A stretch of DNA of 52,430 nt from Candidatus Poseidoniaceae archaeon (GTDB lineage: Archaea; Thermoplasmatota; Poseidoniia; Poseidoniales; Poseidoniaceae), in the NCBI GenBank assembly GCA_949373095.1, contig CASIBY010000017.1, forward strand, positions 1 to 52,430. The letters are read 5' to 3'. The notes under the pieces are model-generated. The model was not told where the DNA came from. It saw nothing but the letters and a program-made list of their open reading frames with translations, and did not search any database. Position numbers and translations under genes: made by a program. This document shows positions 31,499-40,004 of this stretch, piece after piece. The number at the start of each line of letters is the position of its first letter. Positions within the stretch are counted from its first letter, which is position 1.

Positions 31499-32280
31499 AC
31501 ATAAAGAGAATATTCGCCAAGATTCCAGAACGGCGTCCACCTCAATAATCGGTCAAAGCCCATCAAAAAGCGGCTTCGAAGGCTTCCCAATGGCGCCCAA
31601 TGATGCCGATACCATGCTGGATGCGTGATGCAATATCCACGTTTCATAGTTCGACGAAGGTGAGGAGAAAAGCGTTGGTTCACCTCACGAGATGAGTAGC
31701 AACGAGATTCAAGGCGGCGGGTTGGGGAATAGCCGGTCCACACTTTCTTGAGCCGTGCAAATGCCTTTTTGGGGCGCACGGTCAGAAGATTCCAAACCAC
31801 ATCGAACATGTACCACTTGTTGACGAAGGTCAATACCGCCCTCCCTCCAGGTTTGAGAACACGAGCAATGTGCTCTGCTGCTAAATCTAGATTTGCACAC
31901 GTGTTCAGGGCGCCAAAGAAAACGTAAACTGTATCGATACTCCCTTCCTCAAGGTAGTCAAGGCATTGTTCTGGGCCGCCAAGATACGGGTGAATGCCCT
32001 GGATACTCTTCGCTTTTTGAGAGACGATTTCCAGGAAATTGGGCGTGATATCCAATCCATGAACTGCTGAAACTCCATCCTGATGGGCAAACCAAACCAT
32101 ATCAAGACCGGGACCGTATCCTATTTCGAGAAGTGATGAAACATCGCCCTCAAGGACAACATCGCGGAACTGTTGACGTAAATGACCGAGCAGTGGATTG
32201 GTATGGGCTCGTTCCTCGAATGAATGGGCTTCTTCATCGTAGTAATCTGCGACGGTTTTGTGATACGACTCGTCATTCAT
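31471..32280 (-). CDS. SAM-dependent methyltransferase
   Basis: 269 residues. Class I methyltransferase fold: motif I LLEIGYGPGLDM (E-x-G-x-G-x-G), an acidic end of strand 2 (VHGLDITPNFLE), motif post-II TVYVFFGALNTC, and motif III RVLKPGGRAVLTFV. The C-terminal third is basic and aromatic (FLMGFDRLLRWTPFWNLGEY), suggesting membrane association. The ATG at 32280 overlaps the upstream TGA (ATGA), so it is coupled to the nucleotidyltransferase gene. The substrate is unknown; lipid-linked or surface sugar is a guess from the operon. Confidence 0.8.
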   Translation of the reverse strand: MNDESYHKTVADYYDEEAHSFEERAHTNPLLGHLRQQFRDVVLEGDVSSLLEIGYGPGLDMVWFAHQDGVSAVHGLDITPNFLEIVSQKAKSIQGIHPYLGGPEQCLDYLEEGSIDTVYVFFGALNTCANLDLAAEHIARVLKPGGRAVLTFVNKWYMFDVVWNLLTVRPKKAFARLKKVWTGYSPTRRLESRCYSSREVNQRFSPHLRRTMKRGYCITHPAWYRHHWAPLGSLRSRFLMGFDRLLRWTPFWNLGEYSLYVYERPENND

Positions 32281-33116
32281 TGCAACTCCCCCGTGGCTTC
32301 TTCAAGCCGTTGTTCAATGGAAGTCTTGTGGTTGTTTTCGTGCCCTCTGCAAACCGAACGGGTATAAATTGCCTCTGAAGATTGGCTCGACTGCGTGAGT
32401 TGACGGATACGTCGGCTGGATTCAAACCGCTCAAAAAGACGACCAACAAGAGGTATACGACAGATGGCCCACCACCATGGCGTACCTCCTTTCGTTGCTG
32501 GATGCGTGGTGATCGGGCGGAACGATGCATTTGGCAACATAGATTCTGCCCAGAGGTTTGCTTGCTGCATTGATGAAATTCCACCGACGTCCTTAATCGG
32601 TTGCATAAGCATCAATTCTCTGGCCCCATACAGGCTTTGTTCAATCTCAAGATGGTCAGAAGCCATCACCATATTGGGGCATAATCGGTGACCATTTGGA
32701 TGATGATGTGCGAGGAAAATGGCCACTGCACGAACACGCCAAACCCATCCGGGTCGCGTGATGATGAGGACATCAACATCGCCATCCTCGTCGTTGACTC
32801 CAGCAGCTACGGAACCTGTGACGGCAAGTCCCTCGACTTGAGGGAGGCCCACTAAGTTCCCCAATACAGACTGTAATTCGCGGAGGTGTTGTTTAGCTCG
32901 GGTTTTTCGCTGCTCAATGTCACTTTCTGTAACCGCATGGTGAGTGAGCCGGAGAAATTCGCCTTCCCTAACAATATGTGTTGAATTGTCAATCTTAGTA
33001 CGCAGTGTATCGAGTTCAATTTCTTCACTCATGAAGGCTTGAGCGGAAGGTTCATCCAGCATATGGTCAAACAACTTCGCCCAAATGAGAGTTTCCAGCA
33101 AGGCCTTCTCCGTCAT
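32277..33116 (-). CDS. Nucleotidyltransferase-fold protein
   Basis: 279 residues from ATG 33116, which overlaps the upstream TGA as ATGA; the longer frame to 33140 is less likely. The central motif AVTGSVAAGVNDEDGDVDVLII is the GS...DxD signature of DNA polymerase beta-like nucleotidyltransferases, with both metal-binding Asp residues present. N- and C-terminal parts are helical. It is linked by overlaps to a membrane glycosyltransferase and a methyltransferase, so it may transfer a nucleotidyl group to a surface-sugar or lipid intermediate. That role is inference. Confidence 0.75.
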   Translation of the reverse strand: MTEKALLETLIWAKLFDHMLDEPSAQAFMSEEIELDTLRTKIDNSTHIVREGEFLRLTHHAVTESDIEQRKTRAKQHLRELQSVLGNLVGLPQVEGLAVTGSVAAGVNDEDGDVDVLIITRPGWVWRVRAVAIFLAHHHPNGHRLCPNMVMASDHLEIEQSLYGARELMLMQPIKDVGGISSMQQANLWAESMLPNASFRPITTHPATKGGTPWWWAICRIPLVGRLFERFESSRRIRQLTQSSQSSEAIYTRSVCRGHENNHKTSIEQRLEEATGELQ

Positions 33117-35026
33117 TGCCTCACCCCCCACATCAGCCATCCTTCATCGAGATGAGTACTTCGTTCTACCTCGGCACAAGTTTCCAACGAACGGCACAGT
33201 ACATCGGGGTGTTCTTCGCTGAGAAGAGCAGTGAACAGGTCCGCACTTGGTGAAACTCCATCATAGCGAACAATGAGATTGGGCGCCGTATTTTCTGGCC
33301 ATGAAACTGTGGTTTCTTCATCCAACCACACCATATCTCCAGATTGACCTCCTGTTCCGTTTAATATTGCTCGATTCTCAAGCCACCAAGCCCTATCATC
33401 CAAACGGGTGTGGTCAGTTTCCCAAACATAACCGTTCACGTGTTCTGTTGACACATCAGCAAACGGAGTCATCGGCGAACCCAATAGGTAGGTCCAATCA
33501 CGCTCAAATGCAAACCGATTCTTGGAGGTATGAGTTAACACGTGCGTCCCATCAACAACCAGAATGGAATCGGCCACAGGGTCAGTGGACGGTCCAAACC
33601 GATAGGCTTCATTGGAGGCATAGAGTCCAACAGTAATGTCATTCCCTGCCAGTAAAATACTGTCTTCGAGCAGTACCTCACCTACCTCAACGAACATATC
33701 AGCATGCTTCGACTTGTAATCGACGACTTGTTCTCCAGATTGTCCTCGGAGATTTTGATCCTCAATCATTCCCTGAGTTATCGTCACCATACACATCATG
33801 ACGACGGCTCCAATTGCAATGGTTGTCTTCCTTTGGATAGATTTCGGAAACAATCGTCCCGATTGCATCACCGAAGGAATCCCGAGACTCAACAATGCAA
33901 GCCATGGCGTCGAATATCTAACCCATCCGAAGTCTAAAATGAACGCGAAAAGAAGGAGGGCTGGGAGTAAAAGAGCCCATGATTTGAACAATGTTGGCCG
34001 GTGTTCTTTTTGGATAAGGACAGTCCCTAACGCTGCTAGAATAAACAGAGCAAGCGGCCACTGGGCGAGGAATTCTTCGGTAAAAATATCAAACGTATAC
34101 GAACCAAATTCTGAGGTTACACTCAGGTATGTACCGGTAATTTGAGAATTCATTGGCCCAATCGGTTCTTGTTGCTTGAGCGTGTTTCGAATCAAAAAGA
34201 GAGCAGTTGGAACTGACCATCCACAGAAAACGAACTTTGCCTCGTGACGTGTATGTTCGTAGAGCATGAGAACTGTCAGCCAAGGTCCAATGTAAAAATA
34301 AGGATATTTTACGAGACCACAACACCCTGCAATTAATCCGAGTGTGAACCATGATTTTTGTGTAGAATGTTCATTCGAATCAATCCAATACAACATTACG
34401 CATACGAGAGACCCTACAATCAATACATCGAGCATCATAGTTCGGCCAAATTCAATAACAATTGGAAAAAGAAGGAAGAAGACTGGTGGAAACAAAGCTA
34501 ATGATTTAGTTGTCATGCGTTCTGAAAGATGCTGCAGTATCCAAACCGTGCCAAGTAGTACCAAAAAAGGAGTCACTGAAGCAAGGTAAATTTCTCCCGA
34601 CCATGCGAGTTCAACTGCTGCAATCCCAGACATCAGTTCAGGCCTGAATGAATATGGAATTCCTTGGTGATAAGGCTCCCAGCTCCACCGGTCTAGAATT
34701 CGGTTGGAAATTTGGAGGTGGTAGGCCTGGTCGTAAAAAGGAGGTGAAGATGGGAATGATGACCAAATGTCAATCGCTAGAATTGCTGCAGGAGCTATCA
34801 AAAAGCGGAGGTCGCGGCGGTCAAACTTGAACGTGCGAAGATGATAGAGCCACGCAATCAGTCCTACATGGACAACGATTAGCAGTACAAAAGGAGGGAG
34901 CCAAAAACTTGCACCAAGTGACATAAACGCTCCAACAAAGAGCAGCCCAACCATGAATTCCAAAGTAAAGCGTTCGCCCCATGATGATGTTGGGGACTCC
35001 ATGGGTAGAACAAAACAAGCGTTCAT
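33113..35026 (-). CDS. Membrane glycosyltransferase, GT39/ArnT-like
   Basis: 637 residues with about 11 membrane segments in the first 430 residues and a soluble C-terminal domain. It has the GT-C layout: an early luminal loop with acidic residues after helix 1 (FPSSPPFYDQAYHLQISNRI, with DQAYH) and the FGRTMMLDVLIV segment typical of the dolichyl-phosphate-mannose and ArnT families. Such enzymes move a sugar from a polyprenyl-phosphate carrier to a protein or lipid on the outer face. Shine-Dalgarno AAAGGA precedes ATG 35026. First gene of the three-gene coupled operon. Confidence 0.82.
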   Translation of the reverse strand: MNACFVLPMESPTSSWGERFTLEFMVGLLFVGAFMSLGASFWLPPFVLLIVVHVGLIAWLYHLRTFKFDRRDLRFLIAPAAILAIDIWSSFPSSPPFYDQAYHLQISNRILDRWSWEPYHQGIPYSFRPELMSGIAAVELAWSGEIYLASVTPFLVLLGTVWILQHLSERMTTKSLALFPPVFFLLFPIVIEFGRTMMLDVLIVGSLVCVMLYWIDSNEHSTQKSWFTLGLIAGCCGLVKYPYFYIGPWLTVLMLYEHTRHEAKFVFCGWSVPTALFLIRNTLKQQEPIGPMNSQITGTYLSVTSEFGSYTFDIFTEEFLAQWPLALFILAALGTVLIQKEHRPTLFKSWALLLPALLLFAFILDFGWVRYSTPWLALLSLGIPSVMQSGRLFPKSIQRKTTIAIGAVVMMCMVTITQGMIEDQNLRGQSGEQVVDYKSKHADMFVEVGEVLLEDSILLAGNDITVGLYASNEAYRFGPSTDPVADSILVVDGTHVLTHTSKNRFAFERDWTYLLGSPMTPFADVSTEHVNGYVWETDHTRLDDRAWWLENRAILNGTGGQSGDMVWLDEETTVSWPENTAPNLIVRYDGVSPSADLFTALLSEEHPDVLCRSLETCAEVERSTHLDEGWLMWGVRQ

Positions 35027-35139
35027 TTCATTCCTTTGGTGATTGGTTTTACATTTTAAACGGGAATTCGGCTAAGATAGGGTTGACTCACCGTCCTGTG
35101 GATCATTAAGCCGCTCTGTCAAAACTATGCACCACTTTG

Positions 35140-35147
35140 TTTATATG
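35140..35147 (+). promoter_or_regulatory. TATA box of the CxxCH/TSP3 surface protein gene
   Basis: TTTATATG lies about 27 nt before ATG 35171, the standard archaeal geometry for a leaderless mRNA. Confidence 0.6.
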
Positions 35148-35170
35148 AAAATTGAAAAAAAGACGGGACT

Positions 35171-35645
35171 ATGAAGACCTTCGCACGACTGATATGCATT
35201 GCCTTGGTTGCTGTGATGATAACCACCGTTCCATCAATTGACGGGAAAATGAACGGGATTCACAACCAGGCCGGTCAAGGTTGCACATGCCACTACAGTT
35301 CGGGAACCAGTATTACTGCAAACCATGATTTCCCATCCAGTTACACTGCTGGCCAGGTTTACAACATCAACATCACTCACTCCGGCGGCACCCAAGCCTT
35401 TGTCGGTGGATTCAACGTTGTGGTTGACAAAGGTACCATTCAAAATGCTGGAACTGGCGTTAAAATTCAAAGTGGAACAAGTGCAACTCACACAGGGTCT
35501 GGTCAACTTGGCTGGGCTTTTGACTGGCAGGCTCCCACAACTGGAAGCGGAACGGTCAATGTGGATATCGCAGTTCTTCAAGGAGATGGGAATAGCGGAA
35601 GTTCGGGAGATTCATGGGATTCAACCAGTACAACCATCCCTGAAA
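35171..35645 (+). CDS. CxxCH/thrombospondin-3 surface protein, N-terminal part
   Basis: ATG 35171 starts a signal peptide (RLICIALVAVMITTVPS). The mature start contains QAGQGCTCHYSSG, a CxxCH heme-c-like motif, followed by a beta domain (SYTAGQVYNINITHSGGTQA, GQLGWAFDWQAPTTGSG). This resembles 'choice-of-anchor V'/Reeler-like domains, which often begin with a CxxCH. Near 35640, in CCTGAAACCTG, the frame slips to that of the next fragment; the old frame runs on to 35779 without sense. A single-base indel best explains it. Heme attachment is inferred from the motif only. Confidence 0.7.
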
Positions 35646-37337
35646 CCTGCGATTCAAAATGCTGCACCTGTAGCCTCCAACGTGTTCATCAGCCTCACTG
35701 GGCAAACCGGCGCCATCACACAAGCATACTACGACCAAGCCCTCGACGGCAACTACGACTTTGCCGATTCCGACGGTGATTCGGACTCTGGCTCTGAAAT
35801 CCGATGGCGCAAAAACGGCGGTGTCGTCTTCGCTCACAACAACAATCTCGCTCTCCCAAGTTCCGCTACGGCTATCGGAGAGACATGGACCATGTCTGTA
35901 ACCCCAAGCGATGGCGTTGATTACGGGTCTGTTGTCACCTCTTCAAACACGGTAGAAATTATTGATTACGACGCAGACAACGACGGCTACGGGGACCAGA
36001 GTGACGAATTCCCGAACGACCCGAACGAGCATGCTGATTCGGATTCAGATGGAGTTGGAGATAATGCTGACGCATTCCCAAACGACCCAGCAGAAACACT
36101 CGATTCGGACGGGGATGGAACGGGCGATAATGCCGACGTATTCCCGAACGATGCTGCGGAGACCGCTGATTCTGACTCCGATGGTGTAGGCGACAATGCC
36201 GACGCATTCCCAAACAACCCTGCAGAAACGGTGGACTCGGATGATGACGGCGTTGGTGATAACAGTGACTGGGCTCCAAACGACCCCAATGAATCCGCTG
36301 ATAGCGATGATGACGGTGTTGGAAACAACGCAGATGCATTCCCTAACGACGCATTAGAAACCCTTGACTCTGACAACGATAACGTCGGTGATAACGCTGA
36401 CGCCTTCCCAAACGACCCAACCGAAACAATGGATTCAGACAACGACAACGTCGGCGATAACGCTGACGCCTTCCCAAACGACCCAACAGAAACATTGGAC
36501 TCAGACGGCGATAATATCGGCGATAACGCAGACGCATTTCCCAACGATGCTACCGAACAAGCCGATAACGACTCTGACGGCGTAGGAAACAATGCAGACG
36601 CCTTCCCTGATGATTCAACCGAACAAGCCGATAACGACTCTGACGGCGTAGGAAACAATGCCGATATATTCCCTGATGATTCCTCTGAAACCGTTGATTC
36701 AGACGGTGACGGTACCGGCGATAACGCCGATGCCTTCCCCAACGACGACGCCGAAACTCTCGACAGTGATGGAGATGGATTGGGGGATAATGCTGACGTA
36801 TTCCCGAACGATGCAACCGAGACCCTTGATGCAGATGACGACGGATACGGCGACAATAGCGACGCATTTCCCAATGATGTCTTTGAGTGGCTAGACAGCG
36901 ACAACGATACCGTTGGCGATAACGCTGATGCCTTCCCAAACAATGCTGATGAAACCATGGATACGGACAATGACGGCATGGGCGATAACGAACAGGCAAG
37001 GGTCGAAGCAAAGATCGCAGATGAAGAAGCCGCTGCTGCCCAGCAACGTACCCTCATTGGCGGCGGAATTGGATTGATTGTAATCGCAGGAGTAGTTGTT
37101 GCATTGATGCGCCGACGTGGTGGAGAGGATGTTCTTGAAACGAAAGATTTCACTTCACCGTTGATGCAAATGGAACCTTCTCCTGCAGTTGCTCAGCCAA
37201 TGGCTGCCGTTGCTCCAGTTCAAGCAGCGGAACTGACCGTTGAAAATCAGTGGACCGACGAACAAGGACACACTTGGCGGCTCATGAGTGACGGTTCCAA
37301 ACTCTGGTGGAACGGTTCAGACTGGCAACAAGTCTGA
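35640..37337 (+). CDS. CxxCH/thrombospondin-3 surface protein, C-terminal part
   Basis: Continuation in a shifted frame, starting at about AIQNAAPVASNVFISLTG. An Ig-like segment (WRKNGGVVFAHNNNL) precedes fifteen full thrombospondin type 3-like calcium repeats and part of a sixteenth. One membrane helix follows (LIGGGIGLIVIAGVVVALM), then a cytoplasmic tail with a Trp-rich end (WTDEQGHTWRLMSDGSKLWW) like a DUF2510/WW-type module. The protein would stand on the cell surface with a rigid, Ca-loaded stalk. Confidence 0.75.
   Translation: MKPAIQNAAPVASNVFISLTGQTGAITQAYYDQALDGNYDFADSDGDSDSGSEIRWRKNGGVVFAHNNNLALPSSATAIGETWTMSVTPSDGVDYGSVVTSSNTVEIIDYDADNDGYGDQSDEFPNDPNEHADSDSDGVGDNADAFPNDPAETLDSDGDGTGDNADVFPNDAAETADSDSDGVGDNADAFPNNPAETVDSDDDGVGDNSDWAPNDPNESADSDDDGVGNNADAFPNDALETLDSDNDNVGDNADAFPNDPTETMDSDNDNVGDNADAFPNDPTETLDSDGDNIGDNADAFPNDATEQADNDSDGVGNNADAFPDDSTEQADNDSDGVGNNADIFPDDSSETVDSDGDGTGDNADAFPNDDAETLDSDGDGLGDNADVFPNDATETLDADDDGYGDNSDAFPNDVFEWLDSDNDTVGDNADAFPNNADETMDTDNDGMGDNEQARVEAKIADEEAAAAQQRTLIGGGIGLIVIAGVVVALMRRRGGEDVLETKDFTSPLMQMEPSPAVAQPMAAVAPVQAAELTVENQWTDEQGHTWRLMSDGSKLWWNGSDWQQV
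35969..36995 (+). repeat. 66-bp tandem repeats coding for calcium-binding TSP3 units
   Basis: Fifteen 22-residue units plus one partial, consensus DSDGDGVGDNADAFPNDPAE. The D-x-D-x-D-G spacing is the calcium-binding loop of thrombospondin type 3 repeats. Confidence 0.9.
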
Positions 37338-37406
37338 GATTTATGCGATAATGGGCAGGAATCCTCTGCCCAAGGTTGAACAACCACAACACGCACCTTG
37401 TAGCGA

Positions 37407-39131
37407 ATGCGGGATGTAATCATGGTTGATGACGCTCCGGTCCAAGGCGGTTTAATCTCTGAAGGAGATGAAAAGGGAACCATCGGAGTCCTCAACCGAG
37501 TTCTCGGAGCAACGTTTGCCGTTTCAGTGGCTTTCCTTATCCTCGCATCGAGCATCGGGTCAATCCTTGACGGAGAAGACACTGCTGAAACACAAATGCT
37601 GACCGCTGGAGGCCAAGTCGAGTTGTCCTTTGGAGAACCCATCTACATGCCACGTCACGAAGAATGCATTGACATGAATAATGGTCAAGATGAAGAGTAT
37701 GCGGGCTACGGCATCGGTTACGAACCCTCTCTGTCCATTGATTCGATGGGCAACATGCAAATTACAGCCCACAAGGATTTGCGTTGGGGTGGGGAAGGCA
37801 GCCCGTTTGCACCCGCTCTTGGAGGTCCTCTAGATTCGTGGTACGCCTGCGAAGACGGTCAAATGACCTCCTGGGATTATTGGGCCTCTTGGTTCTGGAT
37901 TTCAACCGATAACGGAGGAACTTGGGGCCATGGCGACCAATTTGACCCGACACCAGGAAACCTTGCAAATTCTGCCATCGGCTCAGTTACCGGTGGAGCT
38001 TCGGAGTGTCTTGGGGACGAAGGCGATATCGCCGTAGATGGCAACGATGTCGTCTACTACCTTGACACAACACTGGAAGACAACTGGTGGCATCGCTTTA
38101 CTGAAGGTGGCGATTCCTACGAAATGGGTGTGGTCTGTCAGCGCATGAACACGATGGCTGCAGACGACCGTCCCTGGGTTGCTGCTCAAGGAGACGGCAT
38201 CATCCACTATCTTGGCAACTCCGGTGCAAGCCCACCCGAATGTACCGCTGACAGTGGACGATACTGGTATTATCACTCTGAAAACGGCGGGAACTCCTTC
38301 TCTCAATGCTACGCTATGCCCGGAGGCTGGTCAACCATTTCTTCAGAGCGCGATGGGCCCTATGTCTACGTTGCTCAAGAAGATGCAGACACCAATACAG
38401 GAACTGTACAAATCCGAATCAGCGATGATTACGGCCGTGGCACAGGCCCTGGCCCGTCCGATGGTACATGGGCTGAACCCGTTGAAGTCGGCCCACGAAA
38501 TGGAAATTGTCCAGAGGGCTACCCTGTGGTTAACAACAACGAAGCTGGCACTGTTGTCGTCGTATGGGCGGATTGCCCCAATGGTGGGGTCGGAGCATGG
38601 GACATGAAAATGGGCATCTCATACGACCACGGAGCGACATGGGAGGAGAGTTGGAGCATCGCACCCGATTGGGGTGAAAGCGGAGGAATCACCATGTATC
38701 CGTTCGTATCAATCAGCGAAAATAACATGGTTTCAATCTCATGGTACGGCCTTGAATACGGCGAGAACGGCTATACAGAAGGCGATGAATGGTATCTTCT
38801 TGCTGGAGCCATTTACGAACCTCATTCCGGTGACGAGTTTGAATGGGTCGTAGGCGACGAAACGCCCCTTCACGTTGTCACTGCCTACGAAGAGGCAAAT
38901 GGAGACGTTCACGCCCTGCACGATTTCTTTGAAACCGTCCACGGGCCAAATGGGGAGTGGATGGGGATTGCCTATCAGCAAAACATAGGCGTTCATCCTT
39001 TTGAAGAATATGAGGAACAACGCTACATCAAATTCGTACGAGCTGAAGTTCTCAGCATCGTTCCCGACCCAGCAGAACCGGTTGTTGAAGAAGGCATTCA
39101 AGGCCCTGATTGGATCGCAACTGACCCATGA
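37407..39131 (+). CDS. Asp-box beta-propeller surface protein (sialidase-like fold)
   Basis: 574 residues. A cytoplasmic start, one membrane helix (GATFAVSVAFLILASSIGSI, about residues 34-53), then a large extracellular domain. Asp-box motifs S-x-D-x-G-x-T-W are visible: ISTDNGGTWG, HSENGGNSFS and ISYDHGATWEE, so the fold is a sialidase-type propeller. I do not see the arginine triad or the Tyr/Glu pair of sialidases placed clearly, so a binding role is as likely as a glycosidase. Ten or more Cys suggest disulfides. ATG 37422 is an alternative start. Confidence 0.75.
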   Translation: MRDVIMVDDAPVQGGLISEGDEKGTIGVLNRVLGATFAVSVAFLILASSIGSILDGEDTAETQMLTAGGQVELSFGEPIYMPRHEECIDMNNGQDEEYAGYGIGYEPSLSIDSMGNMQITAHKDLRWGGEGSPFAPALGGPLDSWYACEDGQMTSWDYWASWFWISTDNGGTWGHGDQFDPTPGNLANSAIGSVTGGASECLGDEGDIAVDGNDVVYYLDTTLEDNWWHRFTEGGDSYEMGVVCQRMNTMAADDRPWVAAQGDGIIHYLGNSGASPPECTADSGRYWYYHSENGGNSFSQCYAMPGGWSTISSERDGPYVYVAQEDADTNTGTVQIRISDDYGRGTGPGPSDGTWAEPVEVGPRNGNCPEGYPVVNNNEAGTVVVVWADCPNGGVGAWDMKMGISYDHGATWEESWSIAPDWGESGGITMYPFVSISENNMVSISWYGLEYGENGYTEGDEWYLLAGAIYEPHSGDEFEWVVGDETPLHVVTAYEEANGDVHALHDFFETVHGPNGEWMGIAYQQNIGVHPFEEYEEQRYIKFVRAEVLSIVPDPAEPVVEEGIQGPDWIATDP

Positions 39132-39164
39132 AGAAACTGCCTCCTCCAGAGCAAGAAGGGAAAA

Positions 39165-39179
39165 ACATAGTACCTATGT
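39165..39179. promoter_or_regulatory. Palindrome upstream of the membrane protein gene
   Basis: ACATAG-TAC-CTATGT, arms of 6 bp around 3 bp, 17 bp upstream of ATG 39197. Its place near the probable start of transcription suggests an operator. Weak evidence. Confidence 0.3.
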
Positions 39180-39196
39180 CTTGATTAGAACGCAAC

Positions 39197-39889
39197 ATGA
39201 GCGATGGTGAAGAGATTCAGACACCACCTACTTCTATTGAAATTGGTACGCTTTCATTCACGGGAGAATCTGCCCCTGAGAAAGAAACTGAGTCAACTAC
39301 AGTCGTTGAGGAAAAAACCGACACTTCGTCTGTCGTTTCCAAACCTGATGACAAACCAGTCGTCATGCAACCGCTTTCGAAGGAAGCAAATGATGCCTAT
39401 ACGACGTACATCGAGATCAAAAATACAAAACCCTCGGATGGAGGAGCCTATGCCGGTATTTCTGTAATCATAGGTGGAATTTTACTTGGAGCCCTTATAC
39501 TCGAAGACGATTATGAATTTGCCGCTTTGTGTTGCTTTGGAGGTTGTATTACCGGAACCATACTCATTATCCTCGCCTCAACTGTGCAAGATAAATGGAA
39601 GAAGGAAAAGAATCTAAAACTGGAAGATGCCTTAGTAAAGGCTGGTATTCCCGACATCCCTCGACAAAATCAAAAGCCGCTAGGAATCTCATTACTGGTC
39701 ATAGGCTTCTGGGCCATGTTTATGGAGATTACAGGCAATTACAACTACATCGCTGAAGCGGTAGTGTTCTTTGGTGGACTTGCTTTATCACTTGCAGGAG
39801 GAATCATCCTAATAAATACAGAGAGCCAAGACAAAAAGGCTATGAAAAAGCGGGTAGCTATTCTTGAGGAAAAACGCGGGTCAAACTGA
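39197..39889 (+). CDS. Hypothetical four-pass membrane protein
   Basis: 230 residues. A disordered acidic/Thr-rich cytoplasmic start of about 75 residues is followed by two pairs of membrane helices (YAGISVIIGGILLGALIL, ALCCFGGCITGTILIILAS; LGISLLVIGFWAMFMEI, AVVFFGGLALSLAGGIILI), a basic loop between the pairs and a basic end. The repeated pair arrangement suggests an internal duplication. No family recognised. Confidence 0.65.
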   Translation: MSDGEEIQTPPTSIEIGTLSFTGESAPEKETESTTVVEEKTDTSSVVSKPDDKPVVMQPLSKEANDAYTTYIEIKNTKPSDGGAYAGISVIIGGILLGALILEDDYEFAALCCFGGCITGTILIILASTVQDKWKKEKNLKLEDALVKAGIPDIPRQNQKPLGISLLVIGFWAMFMEITGNYNYIAEAVVFFGGLALSLAGGIILINTESQDKKAMKKRVAILEEKRGSN

Positions 39890-40004
39890 AGGTTTCACGA
39901 GAACACAAATGTCGGCTCGTGCGGTCAAAAACACGTTCAAAGCGAACCACGATACAATCAGCCGTTTCATGCCCTTGGCAGCGAAGTAAAGTGGACGTTG
40001 CGGT

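Noticed and set aside
35987..37153. 388-residue minus-strand Ser-rich frame
   Set aside because: Antisense shadow of the 66-bp calcium repeats.
37407..39131. Calling the Asp-box protein a sialidase
   Set aside because: Asp-boxes show the fold only; the catalytic arginine triad and Tyr/Glu pair were not identified.
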